DNA of 64,000 nt, taken from assembly GCF_030167915.1 (NCBI RefSeq), contig NZ_JARGNB010000002.1:1116001-1180000 (forward strand). The letters run 5' to 3'. Made by a program: the position numbers and the translations under genes. The stretch is from Aquabacterium humicola. GTDB lineage: Bacteria; Pseudomonadota; Gammaproteobacteria; Burkholderiales; Burkholderiaceae_C. This document shows, in pieces, positions 1 through 9,269 of the stretch (positions are counted from its first letter, which is position 1; each line of letters begins with the position of its first letter). Below the pieces are notes generated by a model. The model did not search any database and was not told where the DNA came from. It saw only the letters and a list, made by a program, of their open reading frames with translations.

Positions 1-445
1 CCTCGACGGCTGCGCGGGCGGCTTGAAGCACCGCATCGTCCAGCCGTTCGGTGGCGGCCGCGCCGCGGCACCAGTTCAGCGCCTCGCTGGTGCTGAACGA
101 GCGGGCGTTGGGCAGGAAGGACTGCACGGTGGATTCCAGCTGAGCAAGCCGCATCAGCTGTTCCGGTTGCGGCTGCGGCCAGGCGTTGTCGGACTCGCGC
201 TGCGTCGCGACCCGCAATTCGATCTTGCCGCGCTTGAACACCTGGCCGACGAGCTCGCGCAGCGCCGGTTCGAGGCCGCGCAGCTCATCGGGCAGCCGCA
301 GCGACAGGTCGAGGAAGCGGCCGTTGACGGACCTGAGCTCGACCGTCGCGGCCGACCCCGCACCTGGGGAAGCCGGCGCCGTTTCGGCAGGTGCTGCAGC
401 CGCTGCGCTGGCGCTGCCGAAACCGGTCATGCTGTAGACTGCCAT
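1..445 (-). CDS. yicC: YicC/YloC family protein, N-terminal part (cut by window edge)
   Basis: The minus frame opens at an ATG at 445 and reads MAVYSMTGFGSA, the hallmark start of the YicC/YloC family, followed by the family's VNGRFLDLSLRLP segment at roughly residues 35-47. About 148 codons are inside the window; the C-terminal half lies outside. The family is a stress-associated endoribonuclease conserved across bacteria, usually near gmk. An internal ATG at 430 would drop the conserved MAVYS start and is less likely. Its start codon is only 30 bases from the divergent kinase gene, so the two promoters must overlap or extend into coding sequence. Confidence 0.88.
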   Translation of the reverse strand, partial: MAVYSMTGFGSASAAAAAPAETAPASPGAGSAATVELRSVNGRFLDLSLRLPDELRGLEPALRELVGQVFKRGKIELRVATQRESDNAWPQPQPEQLMRLAQLESTVQSFLPNARSFSTSEALNWCRGAAATERLDDAVLQAARAAVE

Positions 446-475
446 CGACTATTCGTTCGAGCGAAATCACCAATT

Positions 476-1444
476 ATGTCAAAGCCAAAACCCGCCCCTT
501 TGCCTGCGGGCACGGTGGTCGGGGGGTACTCGATCGTCAAGAAACTGGCGGCCGGTGGCTTTGGGGTGGTCTACCTCGCCGAGGATGCCGACCGGCACCT
601 GGTGGCGGTGAAGGAATACCTGCCGGCGTCGCTGGCCGAACGTTCGCCCGGTGAACTGACGCCACGCGTCAAGCCCGAGAAGCAGCCGCTGTACCGGTTG
701 GGCCTGAAGAGCTTCTTCGAAGAAGGCCGGTCGCTCGCGCAGATCTCGCATTCCAGCGTCGTCTCGGTGCTGAATTTCTTCCGCGAGAACGAAACCGTCT
801 ACATGGTGATGAACTACCTGCAGGGCGATACCCTGCAGGATTTCATCGTCACCGCGCGCGACCTCAAGCGCGACAAGGTGTTCCGCGAGTCGACGATCCG
901 CAGCCTCTTCGACGAGATCCTGCGCGGCCTGCGCATCGTGCACCAGCACAAGATGCTGCACCTGGACATCAAGCCGGCGAACATCTTCATCACCAACGAC
1001 AACAAGGCGGTGATGCTCGACTTCGGCGCTGCGCGCGAAGTGCTGAGCAAGGAAGGCAATTTCATCCGGCCGATGTACACGCCCGGCTTCGCCGCGCCCG
1101 AGATGTACCGCCGCGACGGCACGCTGGGCCCGTGGACCGACATCTACGCAATCGGCGCCTGCATCTATGCCTGCATGCAGGGCTATCCGCCGAACGACGC
1201 GCCGCAGCGGCTCGAGAAGGATCGCCTCGCGCTGTCGCTGTCGCGGCTGCGCAATGTCTACTCGGACAACCTGATCGAGGTCACCGAGTGGTGCATGTCG
1301 CTCGATCCGCTGTCGCGGCCGCAGAGCGTGTTCGCGCTGCAGAAGGAGCTGTCGCGCGAGACCGAACGCCGCTACACCAAGCTCAGCTTCAGCGAGCGGC
1401 TGAAACTGCAGATCGAGAACCTGAAGTCCGGCGCCAAGCCGTGA
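476..1444 (+). CDS. Ser/Thr protein kinase (Hanks type, non-RD)
   Basis: A 322-residue soluble kinase domain with no transmembrane or sensor part. Visible motifs are the glycine loop AAGGFGVVY (25-33), the ATP-binding Lys in AVKEYLP (K46), the catalytic loop HLDIKPANI (D164), DFG (182-184) and a PEMY segment. The Arg before the catalytic Asp is replaced by Leu (HLD instead of HRD), which makes it a non-RD kinase that probably does not depend on activation-loop phosphorylation. The frame is open further upstream, but the ATG at 476 starts the family-like sequence and avoids overlapping yicC. The PP2C phosphatase gene follows 13 bases downstream, so kinase and phosphatase probably form a reversible pair. 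Substrates are not evident. Confidence 0.88.
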   Translation: MSKPKPAPLPAGTVVGGYSIVKKLAAGGFGVVYLAEDADRHLVAVKEYLPASLAERSPGELTPRVKPEKQPLYRLGLKSFFEEGRSLAQISHSSVVSVLNFFRENETVYMVMNYLQGDTLQDFIVTARDLKRDKVFRESTIRSLFDEILRGLRIVHQHKMLHLDIKPANIFITNDNKAVMLDFGAAREVLSKEGNFIRPMYTPGFAAPEMYRRDGTLGPWTDIYAIGACIYACMQGYPPNDAPQRLEKDRLALSLSRLRNVYSDNLIEVTEWCMSLDPLSRPQSVFALQKELSRETERRYTKLSFSERLKLQIENLKSGAKP

Positions 1445-1457
1445 TCCGGAGCGCGCG

Positions 1458-2375
1458 ATGAGGTTCTCCGTCTACCAGGTCAGCCGCAAGGGCGGCCGCG
1501 AGAAGAACGAAGACCGGATGGGGTATTGCTATACCCGCAGTTCTGGCCTCTTTGCGCTGGCCGACGGCATGGGCGGACATCCGGAGGGCGAGGTCGCCTC
1601 GCAGCTGGCGCTGCAGACGATGGCCGCGCTCTACCAGCGCGATGCCAAGCCGGGCCTGAAGGACCCGCTGCGCTTCCTGCACGACGCCATCCTCGCCGGT
1701 CACCACCAGCTGCTGCGCTACGCCACCGACAAGGCGCTGCTCGACACGCCGCGCACCACCATCGTCGCCTGCGTGCTGCAGGGGAACGCGGCGTACTGGG
1801 CGCACTGCGGCGATTCGCGCCTGTACCTCGTTCGCGGCGACAAGCTGATCGCCCGCACGCGCGACCATTCGTACACCGAGCTGCAGGACACGATGGCGCA
1901 GGTGGTGCCGATCGCGCAGCGCTTCAACCGCAACGTGCTGTTCACCTGCCTCGGCTCGCCCGGCAAGCCGGTGGTCGACACCGCCGGGCCCCTGCTGATG
2001 CAGCCGGGTGACAAGGTGCTGCTGTGCTCGGACGGCCTGTGGGGCAGCGTGACCGACGCGGTGATCACCGAGCAGCTGTCGTTGCGCCCCATCTCCGATG
2101 CCGTGCCCGAGCTCGCCGAGCAGGCGCTGCGCAATGCCGGCGCGAAGAGCGACAACGTGACCATCCTGGCGGTCGAGTGGGAAGCCGCCGAGGACCATGA
2201 ATCGACCGTCGCGGTGTCGACGCAGAACCTCGGCGACGAGGTCTTCGCATCGACCATCCAGGCCAGCCTCGGCGCCGGCGAAGCCCCGCCCGACGAGCTC
2301 GACGACGCGGAGATCGAACGCTCGATCCGCGAGATCAACGAGGCCATCCGGCGCTCGTCCCAGAAAAAACACTGA
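1458..2375 (+). CDS. PP2C-family serine/threonine phosphatase
   Basis: A 305-residue PPM/PP2C phosphatase. The metal-binding motifs are present in order: KNEDRMG near the N terminus, ALADGMGGHPEGEVAS around residues 33-48, HCGDSRLYL near 115, CSDGLWGSV near 192 and KSDNVTIL near 232. These Asp residues coordinate the two metal ions that activate water for phosphoester hydrolysis. The last 70 or so residues are an acidic extension without a recognised domain. It sits 13 bases after the Ser/Thr kinase and 9 bases before rph, so it is probably co-transcribed and removes the phosphates the kinase adds. Confidence 0.92.
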   Translation: MRFSVYQVSRKGGREKNEDRMGYCYTRSSGLFALADGMGGHPEGEVASQLALQTMAALYQRDAKPGLKDPLRFLHDAILAGHHQLLRYATDKALLDTPRTTIVACVLQGNAAYWAHCGDSRLYLVRGDKLIARTRDHSYTELQDTMAQVVPIAQRFNRNVLFTCLGSPGKPVVDTAGPLLMQPGDKVLLCSDGLWGSVTDAVITEQLSLRPISDAVPELAEQALRNAGAKSDNVTILAVEWEAAEDHESTVAVSTQNLGDEVFASTIQASLGAGEAPPDELDDAEIERSIREINEAIRRSSQKKH

Positions 2376-2384
2376 GGTCCTTCC

Positions 2385-3125
2385 ATGAGTGAATTCCAGC
2401 GCGCCAGCGGCCGCGCAGCGGACGCCTTGCGTCCGGTGGTCATCCAGCGCGGCTTCACCCGCCATGCCGAGGGGTCGGTGCTGGTGTGCTTCGGCGAGAC
2501 GCGCGTGCTGTGCACCGCGTCGGTCGAGGAGAAGGTGCCGCCGCACAAGCGCGGCTCCGGCGAAGGCTGGGTGACGGCCGAGTACGGCATGCTGCCGCGC
2601 GCCACGCACACCCGCGGCGACCGCGAGGCCGCGCGCGGCAAGCAGAGCGGCCGCACGCAGGAGATCCAGCGCCTGATCGGCCGTTCGCTGCGCTGCGTGT
2701 TCGACCTCGCGGCGCTCGGTGAGCGCAGCATCCTGATCGATTGCGACGTGCTGCAGGCCGACGGCGGCACGCGCACCGCCGCGATCACCGGGGCCTGGGT
2801 CGCCGCGCAGGACGCGGTGAGCTGGCTGCTGGCCAAGGGCGCGATCCCGAAGAGCCCGATCAAGAGCGCGGTGGCGGCGATCTCGGTCGGCATCGTCGAC
2901 GGCACGCCGCTGCTGGACCTGGAATACACCGAGGACGCGGCCTGCGACACCGACATGAACGTCGTGATGACCGGGGCCGGCGGCTTCGTCGAGGTGCAGG
3001 GCACGGCCGAAGGTGCGTCCTTCACCCGCACCGAGATGGACGCGCTGCTGGCGCTGGCCGACAAGGGCATCCGCGAGCTGGTGCAGGCCCAGGCGGCGGC
3101 GCTGGCACTGCCTTTGCCCCGCTGA
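2385..3125 (+). CDS. rph: Ribonuclease PH
   Basis: A 246-residue RNase PH, the usual family length. It trims the 3' ends of tRNA precursors using phosphate as nucleophile. Diagnostic segments are [19 protein letters not shown] at the N terminus, [16 protein letters not shown], the Arg-rich [19 protein letters not shown] and [18 protein letters not shown]. The start ATG follows the PP2C stop by 9 bases. The rph-rdgB-hemW order is typical for Burkholderiales. Confidence 0.97.
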   Translation: MSEFQRASGRAADALRPVVIQRGFTRHAEGSVLVCFGETRVLCTASVEEKVPPHKRGSGEGWVTAEYGMLPRATHTRGDREAARGKQSGRTQEIQRLIGRSLRCVFDLAALGERSILIDCDVLQADGGTRTAAITGAWVAAQDAVSWLLAKGAIPKSPIKSAVAAISVGIVDGTPLLDLEYTEDAACDTDMNVVMTGAGGFVEVQGTAEGASFTRTEMDALLALADKGIRELVQAQAAALALPLPR

Positions 3126-3142
3126 CGTTCACGGTGAATCCG

Positions 3143-3778
3143 ATGCGCCTCGTGCTCGCCTCCAACAACGCGAAGAAGCTCGCCGAGCTGCGCGCGCTGC
3201 TCGCCGGCCTGCCGCTGGAGATCGTCACGCAGGGCGAGCTGGGCATCGTCGAGGCCGAGGAGCCGCACCACACCTTCGTCGAGAACGCGCTGGCCAAGGC
3301 GCGCCATGCGGCGCGGGCCTGCGGCGGCGCGGCGATCGCCGACGACTCGGGGCTGTGCGTCAACGCGCTCGGCGGGTCGCCGGGCGTGATCTCGGCGCAC
3401 TACGCGGGCGAAGTCGACGTCATCGCCGGCGAGGACCGCGAGGCGCGCCGCCGCCGCCAGGATGCGCTGAACAATGCCCTGCTGCTCGAACGGCTTCAGG
3501 GCGCCGCCGACCGCCGTGCGCACTTCATCAGCACGCTGGTGGCGCTGCGCCATGCCGACGATCCGGAGCCGCTGATCGCCGTCGGCCGTTGGCCGGGCGA
3601 GGTGCTCGACAGCCCGCGCGGCAACGGCGGCTTCGGCTACGACCCCCTGATGATGATCCCCGAGCTGGGCGCGACGGTCGCCGAGCTCGATGCCGATCGC
3701 AAGAACCGCTTCAGCCACCGTGCACGCTCGGCCGCCGCGCTGCGCGAGCAGCTGGTGCAGGTCTGGCGCCTGGCCTAG
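3143..3778 (+). CDS. rdgB: dITP/XTP pyrophosphatase (RdgB/HAM1)
   Basis: A 211-residue Ham1-family nucleoside triphosphate pyrophosphatase that cleans dITP, ITP and XTP from the nucleotide pool. It begins MRLVLASNNAKKLAELRALL and carries the SNNAKK phosphate loop, ADDSGLCVNALGG (catalytic Asp pair, about residues 67-79) and GGFGYDPLM, all family signatures. An in-frame GTG at 3134 is possible, but the ATG at 3143 starts at the conserved beta strand. It lies 17 bases after rph and 18 before hemW. Confidence 0.95.
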   Translation: MRLVLASNNAKKLAELRALLAGLPLEIVTQGELGIVEAEEPHHTFVENALAKARHAARACGGAAIADDSGLCVNALGGSPGVISAHYAGEVDVIAGEDREARRRRQDALNNALLLERLQGAADRRAHFISTLVALRHADDPEPLIAVGRWPGEVLDSPRGNGGFGYDPLMMIPELGATVAELDADRKNRFSHRARSAAALREQLVQVWRLA

Positions 3779-3796
3779 CGTTCAAGGGAAGCGGCC

Positions 3797-4999
3797 ATGG
3801 TCGACGGTGCCGATGTCGTTGCGCGCTACCTGCGCCCGGGCACGCTCACCCTGAGCGAGCAGCCGCCGCTGTCGCTGTACGTGCACCTGCCGTGGTGCCT
3901 GGCGAAGTGTCCGTACTGCGACTTCAATTCCCACGCGCTGCCGGACGGGAAACCGCCCGAGCAGCGCTACCTCGACGCGCTGCGCGCCGACCTCGACGCG
4001 GCGCTGCCGCAGGTCTGGGGCCGGCCGGTGATCAGCGTGTTCATCGGCGGCGGCACGCCGAGCCTGTTCTCGCCGGAGGCCATCGACCGGCTGCTGGCCG
4101 ATATCCGTGCCCGCCTGCCACTCGAGCCGGGCTGCGAGATCACGCTGGAAGCGAACCCCGGCACCTTCGAACGCGAGCGCTTCAAGGCCTTCCGGGCCGC
4201 CGGCGTCACGCGGCTGTCGGTCGGCGTGCAGAGCTTCGACGACGGCATGCTCAAGCGCCTGGGCCGCGTGCACAACGGCGCGCAGGCGCGCGCCGCGCTC
4301 GAAGAAGCGAAGGACGCGTTCGACACCTTCAACCTCGACCTGATGTACGCGCTGCCGGGGCAGACCCTCGCGCAGCTGCAGGCCGACCTCGACACCGCGC
4401 TGTCGTTCGCGCCGCCGCACCTGTCGATCTACCACCTGACGATCGAGCCGAACACCCGCTTCGCGGTGCAGCGGCCGGTGGGCCTGCCGGACGACGACCT
4501 CGCCAGCGACATGCTGGACCTGCTGGTCGAACGCACGGCCGCCACGGGCCTGCAGCGCTACGAGGTCTCGGCATTCGCCCAGCCCGGCCACCGCTGCAGG
4601 CACAACCTGAACTACTGGCAGTTCGGCGACTACCTCGGCATCGGCGCCGGCGCCCACGGCAAGCTGAGCTACCCGCATCGCGTCGTGCGCCAGGTGCGCT
4701 GGCGCGAGCCGATGAGCTACATCGAGCAGGCGCTCGCCGGCAGCGCAATGAGCAACGACGACGAGGTGGCGCGCAAGCAGCTGCCTTTCGAGTTCATGCT
4801 CAACGCACTGCGACTGCGCGAGGGCTTCGCGCTGGCCGACTTCAGCGCCCGCACCGGGCTGCCGCTGACGGCCATCGAAGCGCCGCTGCAGCAGGCCGAA
4901 GCGCGCGGGCTGGTCGAGCGCGACTTCGTGCGCGTGAAGCCGACCGTGCGCGGCTTCGACTTCCTGTCGGACCTGCAGTCGCTGTTCCTGGCGCCTTGA
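3797..4999 (+). CDS. hemW: Radical SAM haem chaperone HemW
   Basis: A 400-residue HemW/HemN-like radical SAM protein. The cluster ligands are Cys34, Cys38 and Cys41 in PWCLAKCPYCDF, with a fourth residue, Phe, where HemN has Cys, as expected for HemW. Further markers are FIGGGTPSLFS (SAM-binding GGE-like region), LEANPGTFE, RLSVGVQSFDD and the C-terminal HemN-type segment LREGFALADF. The family binds haem and delivers it to membrane proteins; it was long misannotated as coproporphyrinogen oxidase. It is the last gene of the rph-rdgB-hemW run and converges with the LysR gene. Confidence 0.95.
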   Translation: MVDGADVVARYLRPGTLTLSEQPPLSLYVHLPWCLAKCPYCDFNSHALPDGKPPEQRYLDALRADLDAALPQVWGRPVISVFIGGGTPSLFSPEAIDRLLADIRARLPLEPGCEITLEANPGTFERERFKAFRAAGVTRLSVGVQSFDDGMLKRLGRVHNGAQARAALEEAKDAFDTFNLDLMYALPGQTLAQLQADLDTALSFAPPHLSIYHLTIEPNTRFAVQRPVGLPDDDLASDMLDLLVERTAATGLQRYEVSAFAQPGHRCRHNLNYWQFGDYLGIGAGAHGKLSYPHRVVRQVRWREPMSYIEQALAGSAMSNDDEVARKQLPFEFMLNALRLREGFALADFSARTGLPLTAIEAPLQQAEARGLVERDFVRVKPTVRGFDFLSDLQSLFLAP

Positions 5000-5019
5000 C
5001 GCGCTGATCCGCCGAGGCT

Positions 5020-5934
5020 TCAGCCGGCCGGCGCGGGGCTCACGCGCAGCTCGGCCGCCGACTGCGCCAGTTCCTCGCGCAGCCAGGCGTGGAAGGCCTG
5101 CAACGGTGGCCAGTCGGCCAGTGCCGGCGGGTAGACGATCCAGAAGGTGTCGTAGCCGTCGCCGGCCACCGCCTGCTGCGCCAGTCGCACCAGCCGGCCG
5201 TCGCGCAGCGCATCGGCAGCCAGCAGCTCGCGCGTGAGTGCCAGCCCCAGACCTTGTTCGGCCGCCTGCAGCATCAGGCCCGCATCGTTGAAGCTGGCGA
5301 CCGGGTTGACGCGCGTCGTGTGGCCCTGCTGCGCGAACCACTGCTGCCAGAGGTCTGCATCGCCGAGCAGCGGCTCGTCGGCCAGCGCCGCGGGGGAGGC
5401 GCCGCGCAGCCGGCGCGCGATGTCGGGCGCGGCGAGCGCGATGCGCGACGAGGCGATCAAGGGCTCGCACTGCAATCCGCGCCACGGACCGGCGCCCTGG
5501 CGCAGCGCGACGTGGAAGCCTTCCTTCTGCAGGTCGATGACCCGCGGCGACGCCTCGAGCTCCAGCGCGATGCAGGGGTGGCGGGCGCGCCACCGCCCCA
5601 TGCGGGGCAGCAGCCAGCGCTGCGCGAAGGAGGGCAGCAGCGTCACGCGCACGCGCTGCGTATCGCCGGCCGCGGTGGCGGCAGCGGCGCGCAGGCCTTC
5701 GTCGAGCTGGTCCAGCGCGCTTTCCACGGCCGCCAGCAGCGCCGCGCCGGCGGGGTTGAGCACGATGCGGCGGCCGCTGCGCTCGAAGAGCACGAAGCCC
5801 AGCTGTTCCTCGAGCAGCTTGATCTGCTGGCTGACCGCGCTGTGCGTCAGGTGCAGCACCTCGGCGGCGGCACGCAGGTTCTGGCGCTTCGCGACGGCGC
5901 GGAAGGTGGGCAGCGTTTGCAGGGGAAGGCGCAT
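5020..5934 (-). CDS. LysR-family transcriptional regulator
   Basis: A 304-residue LysR regulator. The N-terminal winged helix-turn-helix reads AVAKRQNLRAAAEVLHLTH and SAVSQQIKLLEEQLG (about residues 14-46), close to the GcvA-like subgroup, followed by an effector-binding domain with the usual two lobes. It is divergent from the small DUF1127-like gene at 6041, with 106 bases between the start codons, so that gene and its own promoter are the likely targets. The AT-rich run around 5945-6005 stands out in this GC-rich window and probably holds both promoters and the operator. The ligand cannot be read from the sequence. Confidence 0.92.
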   Translation of the reverse strand: MRLPLQTLPTFRAVAKRQNLRAAAEVLHLTHSAVSQQIKLLEEQLGFVLFERSGRRIVLNPAGAALLAAVESALDQLDEGLRAAAATAAGDTQRVRVTLLPSFAQRWLLPRMGRWRARHPCIALELEASPRVIDLQKEGFHVALRQGAGPWRGLQCEPLIASSRIALAAPDIARRLRGASPAALADEPLLGDADLWQQWFAQQGHTTRVNPVASFNDAGLMLQAAEQGLGLALTRELLAADALRDGRLVRLAQQAVAGDGYDTFWIVYPPALADWPPLQAFHAWLREELAQSAAELRVSPAPAG

Positions 5935-6040
5935 GTTGGTAAGTATCGCTGACCAATTTGGCCGGAACTTATCGATTTTCTTGCCAGGAAGCTATGTTTA
6001 TGCTTACCAGCACGTCGAATCCATGACCACCGGAGTGTTT

Positions 6041-6331
6041 ATGAACGCCAACACCTGCACGATGCCCGCCCCGATCCCGCTGCACCGTCCGCTGTGGCAG
6101 CGCATCAAGGATGCGGCGCTGGACAGTCTGACGAATTGGCGCCGCGCGCGCGTCGTTCCCGAGGGCGAGATGGACCTGCAGCTGGCGATCGAGCTCAACG
6201 ACGCGACGCTGCGCGACATCGGCGCGCCCGAGTGGCTGCAGGCCGAGGCGGCGGCCCGCCGGGGAGCGGACTCGCTGGCGCTGCGCGCCGCGCGTGTGGA
6301 CCTCGCGGGCGGCGGCCTGCGCTGGCAGTGA
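6041..6331 (+). CDS. Small DUF1127-like protein
   Basis: A 96-residue protein whose middle part, WQRIKDAALDSLTNWRRARV, and the ELNDATLRDIGAPEWLQ segment resemble the DUF1127/YjiS family, small Arg-rich proteins with a conserved LRDIG motif linked in other bacteria to phosphate and RNA homeostasis. It is longer than classic 45-60 residue members. The ATG at 6041 is preceded by GGAG at 6032-6035 with good spacing; an in-frame ATG at 6023 would add six residues. It is divergent from the LysR gene at 5020-5934, which probably controls it. Confidence 0.7.
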   Translation: MNANTCTMPAPIPLHRPLWQRIKDAALDSLTNWRRARVVPEGEMDLQLAIELNDATLRDIGAPEWLQAEAAARRGADSLALRAARVDLAGGGLRWQ

Positions 6332-6365
6332 ACGACGGGCGGACCGCGCCGACGGCGCGGTTCGC

Positions 6366-7472
6366 TCAGACGCGGTGGATCGCCGCGCCGACCGTCGAGC
6401 GCAGGCGCTCGAGCAGCGCCGGTGCGATGCGCTGCAGCGGCAGCACCTCGTCGGCCGCGCCGTGGGCGATGGCTTCGCGCGGCATGCCGAAGACGACGCA
6501 GCTCGACTCGTCCTGGCAGAAGTTGTAGCTGCCGGCGTCGCGCATCGTCTTCATCGCGCGTGCGCCATCGGCGCCCATGCCGGTCAGCATCACGCCGAGC
6601 GCGTTCTGGCCGACCACGCGTGCCGCCGATTCGAACAGCACCTCGACCGACGGCTTGTGGCGGTTCACCGGGTCACCGTCGCGCACGCGGGCGATGTAGT
6701 TCGCACCGGAACGCTCGACCGACAGGTGCAGCCCGCCCGGCGCGATGTAGGCATGGCCCGGGATGATGCGGTCGCCGTCCACGGCTTCCTTGACGCGGAT
6801 GCGGCACAGGCCGTCCAGCCGCGCGGCATAACTGCGGGTGAAACCCGCCGGCATGTGCTGCGTGATGACCACCGCCGGCGCGTCGGCCGGCAGGTTCATC
6901 AGCACTTCCTTGGTCGCTTCGGTGCCGCCGGTGGAGGCGCCGATGAAGATGATCTTCTCCGTCGACAGGCGACCCAGCGACGCGGCCGGGGCGGCCGGTC
7001 GCACACCCGCGGGTGCCGGCGAGCCGGGGGCGGCCCCGGCCGGCGCGACCGCCGGCGGCAGGCGCCGCACGTGGGCCTTCGACGCGGTGCGGACCTTCTC
7101 GGTGATGTCCTCGGCGAGTTGGCGCAGCCCGTCGGCGACGCCGATCTTCGGCTTGGCGACGAAATCGATGGCGCCGAGCTCCAGCGCGCGCAGCGTCACC
7201 TCGGCGCCGCGTTCGGTCAGCGTGCTGACCATCACCACCGGCATCGGCCGCAGGCGCATCAGCTTGGACAGGAAGTCGATGCCGTCCATGCGCGGCATCT
7301 CGACGTCCAGCGTGATGACGTCGGGATTGAGGTTGCGGATCATCTCGCGCGCGACGTAGGGATCGCTCGCGGCGCCGACACACTCCATGTCCGGCTGCTT
7401 GTTGATGATCTCGGCGAGCAGGCCACGTACCAGCGCGGAATCGTCGACCACCACGACACGGGTTTTGGACAT
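6366..7472 (-). CDS. cheB: Chemotaxis protein-glutamate methylesterase CheB
   Basis: A 368-residue two-domain CheB. The N-terminal receiver has [12 protein letters not shown] and the phospho-acceptor Asp56 in [12 protein letters not shown]. After a Pro/Ala-rich linker the esterase domain shows [11 protein letters not shown] (catalytic Ser), [10 protein letters not shown] (His) and [10 protein letters not shown] (Asp). It removes methyl groups from chemoreceptors and deamidates Gln when phosphorylated by CheA. It is the last gene of cheR-cheD-cheB, 27 bases after cheD. The rest of the chemotaxis cluster is not in the window. Confidence 0.97.
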   Translation of the reverse strand: MSKTRVVVVDDSALVRGLLAEIINKQPDMECVGAASDPYVAREMIRNLNPDVITLDVEMPRMDGIDFLSKLMRLRPMPVVMVSTLTERGAEVTLRALELGAIDFVAKPKIGVADGLRQLAEDITEKVRTASKAHVRRLPPAVAPAGAAPGSPAPAGVRPAAPAASLGRLSTEKIIFIGASTGGTEATKEVLMNLPADAPAVVITQHMPAGFTRSYAARLDGLCRIRVKEAVDGDRIIPGHAYIAPGGLHLSVERSGANYIARVRDGDPVNRHKPSVEVLFESAARVVGQNALGVMLTGMGADGARAMKTMRDAGSYNFCQDESSCVVFGMPREAIAHGAADEVLPLQRIAPALLERLRSTVGAAIHRV

Positions 7473-7499
7473 CTTGAACTCCGTCTTGTCGTCGGTTGA

Positions 7500-8180
7500 T
7501 CAGAACAGGTCGACCGAGCCGCCGCCGGTGGACACCGGCACGGCCTTCTGCGCCGCGGCGCGGTCCTGGGCCAGCAGCGCGTCGGTGTTGGTCGGCGCCA
7601 GGCGCTTGACCATCGCCTTGCCGCTGCCGGGCAGGAAGCACACCTTGCGCGGGTAGACGTCCATCACATCCTTGCTGACGATGGGAATGCGCTCGGTCTG
7701 CAGGTAGTCGATGACGAACTTGGTGTTGCGCTCGCCGACGTTGAGGCTGTTCATGCCGCTGATCACCGCGCCGCCGCCGAAGACCTTGGCCTCCATCGTG
7801 ATGCGCGAGGCGCCGCGCTTCATCATCTCGTTGATCAGCAGTTCCATCGCGTACGAGCCGTAGCGGCCGGAGTCGCCGGCGCCTTCGGGCAGCATGAAAT
7901 GGTTCATGCCGCCGATCTTGCGCTCGCGGTCCCACAGGCAGGCGGCGATGCACGAGCCCAGCGTGGTGGTGATCAGCAGGTCCTCGTCGTGCACGAAGTA
8001 CTCGCCCGGCAGCACCTTGACCGAGTCGTTCTTGAAGTGCGCGTCCCAGAAGAAGAACGAGGCCTCGCCCGGCTTGCGCGACGCGGCCTTGAGCTTCTCC
8101 AGCCGCGGCGAGCTGTTGATCGTGTTGTTGATCGTCGGCATGCGCGGCGCCATCGTGGCGGTGGCAGACATCGGAATCAT
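7500..8180 (-). CDS. cheD: Chemoreceptor glutamine deamidase CheD
   Basis: A 226-residue CheD. The catalytic Cys77 lies in TTLGSCIAACLWD and His94 in GGMNHFMLPEG; the third conserved block is KVFGGGAVISGM. CheD deamidates selected Gln residues of chemoreceptors to Glu. The ATG at 8180 is chosen because an AGGA ribosome site lies about 8 bases upstream; the ATG at 8171 is an alternative. The N-terminal 45 residues before the domain are longer than in short CheD proteins. It sits between cheR and cheB. Confidence 0.95.
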   Translation of the reverse strand: MIPMSATATMAPRMPTINNTINSSPRLEKLKAASRKPGEASFFFWDAHFKNDSVKVLPGEYFVHDEDLLITTTLGSCIAACLWDRERKIGGMNHFMLPEGAGDSGRYGSYAMELLINEMMKRGASRITMEAKVFGGGAVISGMNSLNVGERNTKFVIDYLQTERIPIVSKDVMDVYPRKVCFLPGSGKAMVKRLAPTNTDALLAQDRAAAQKAVPVSTGGGSVDLF

Positions 8181-8215
8181 GTGAAGCGGTCCTGTCTCGG
8201 GCGAGCGGGGTCGGC

Positions 8216-9085
8216 TCAGGCCTTCTGGTAGATCGTCTTGCCGCGAAGCTTGTACAGGTCGCGCGAGTCGGTGAAGTTCTCGGAGTGGCCCACGTACAGC
8301 AGGCCGCCGGGCCGCGTGATGCGATGCATCTGCTGCAGCACCTGGCGCTGCGTCTGCGCATCGAAATAGATCATCACGTTGCGGCAGAAGATGATGTCGA
8401 AGGGCTCGCCCAGGGCCCAGTCGCGGGCCATCAGGTTGAACGGCCGGAACTCGATCATGCGTGCCAGCTCGGGCTTGACGCGGATGAAGCCGGCGTTCGC
8501 GCCCTTGCCGCGCAGGAAGTGCTTCTGCAGGCGCTGCGGCGACAGGCCGCGCGAATCGGCGTCGTAGACACCGCGCTGCGCGGTGGCCAGCACCTTGGTG
8601 TCGATGTCGCTGGCCAGGATGCGCACCGCTGCGCTCGGGCCCAGCGCCTCGGCGACGGTCATCGCGATCGAGTACGGTTCCTCGCCGGTCGAGGCCGCGC
8701 TGCACCAGATGCGCAGGTTCTGTCCGGCGCGGGCCTTCAGGTCGTCGGCCAGCGCGTGGAAGTGGTGGTCCTCGCGGAAGAAGGAGGTCAGGTTGGTGGT
8801 CAGGCAGTTGATGAACTCCTGCCACTCGGCGTCACCCGACGCGCCGGTGTGCGACTGCAGCCACTGCAGGTAGTCGGCGAACGAGCGGTGGCTGGTCTCG
8901 CGCAGCCGGCGCGACAGCCGGCTGTAGACCATCGCCTGCTTGCCCGCGTGCAGGCTGATGCCCGCGCGCTGGTAGATCAGCTCGCGCACCTTGTCGAAGT
9001 CGGCCTTCGAGAACGTGAATTCCTGCTCGACGGCGGCACTGCCGGTCGTTGCGGCAGGCCGTGTCGGTGCAATGAGGTCGGACAT
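8216..9085 (-). CDS. cheR: Chemotaxis protein methyltransferase CheR
   Basis: A 289-residue CheR that methylates receptor Glu residues with S-adenosylmethionine. The N-terminal helical domain covers about residues 25-90. The Rossmann methyltransferase domain has RIWCSAASTGEEPYSIAM (SAM site), ASDIDTKVLATA and FCRNVMIYFD. It is the first gene of the cheR-cheD-cheB set, 35 bases before cheD, and has a sigma28-like promoter about 50 bases upstream. Confidence 0.97.
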   Translation of the reverse strand: MSDLIAPTRPAATTGSAAVEQEFTFSKADFDKVRELIYQRAGISLHAGKQAMVYSRLSRRLRETSHRSFADYLQWLQSHTGASGDAEWQEFINCLTTNLTSFFREDHHFHALADDLKARAGQNLRIWCSAASTGEEPYSIAMTVAEALGPSAAVRILASDIDTKVLATAQRGVYDADSRGLSPQRLQKHFLRGKGANAGFIRVKPELARMIEFRPFNLMARDWALGEPFDIIFCRNVMIYFDAQTQRQVLQQMHRITRPGGLLYVGHSENFTDSRDLYKLRGKTIYQKA

Positions 9086-9137
9086 GGTTCGTATTCGAGG
9101 ACGGTCCAGGGGCGCGATGCCGCGGCATCACGGCATT

Positions 9138-9164
9138 TGTTCGGCAGTCTGACCGAGCGCTTGA
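9138..9164 (-). promoter_or_regulatory. Sigma28 (FliA)-like promoter before cheR
   Basis: On the minus strand the sequence reads TCAA, 15 bases, then GCCGAACA. The FliA consensus is TAAA-N15-GCCGATAA, so the spacing is exact, three of four -35 bases and six of eight -10 bases match. It lies 53-79 bases before the cheR start, a normal distance. Flagellar sigma control of chemotaxis genes is well known; use here is an inference. Confidence 0.5.
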
Positions 9165-9269
9165 GGTCCGAGCGGGCGAAGAAAGCCCGGTTTGGACCGC
9201 TATTCCCGCCCCTGTCGCAGGAAGGGCCACTGCTAGACTGGCCGCACGCTGTACCTCGTCAACCCTTCA

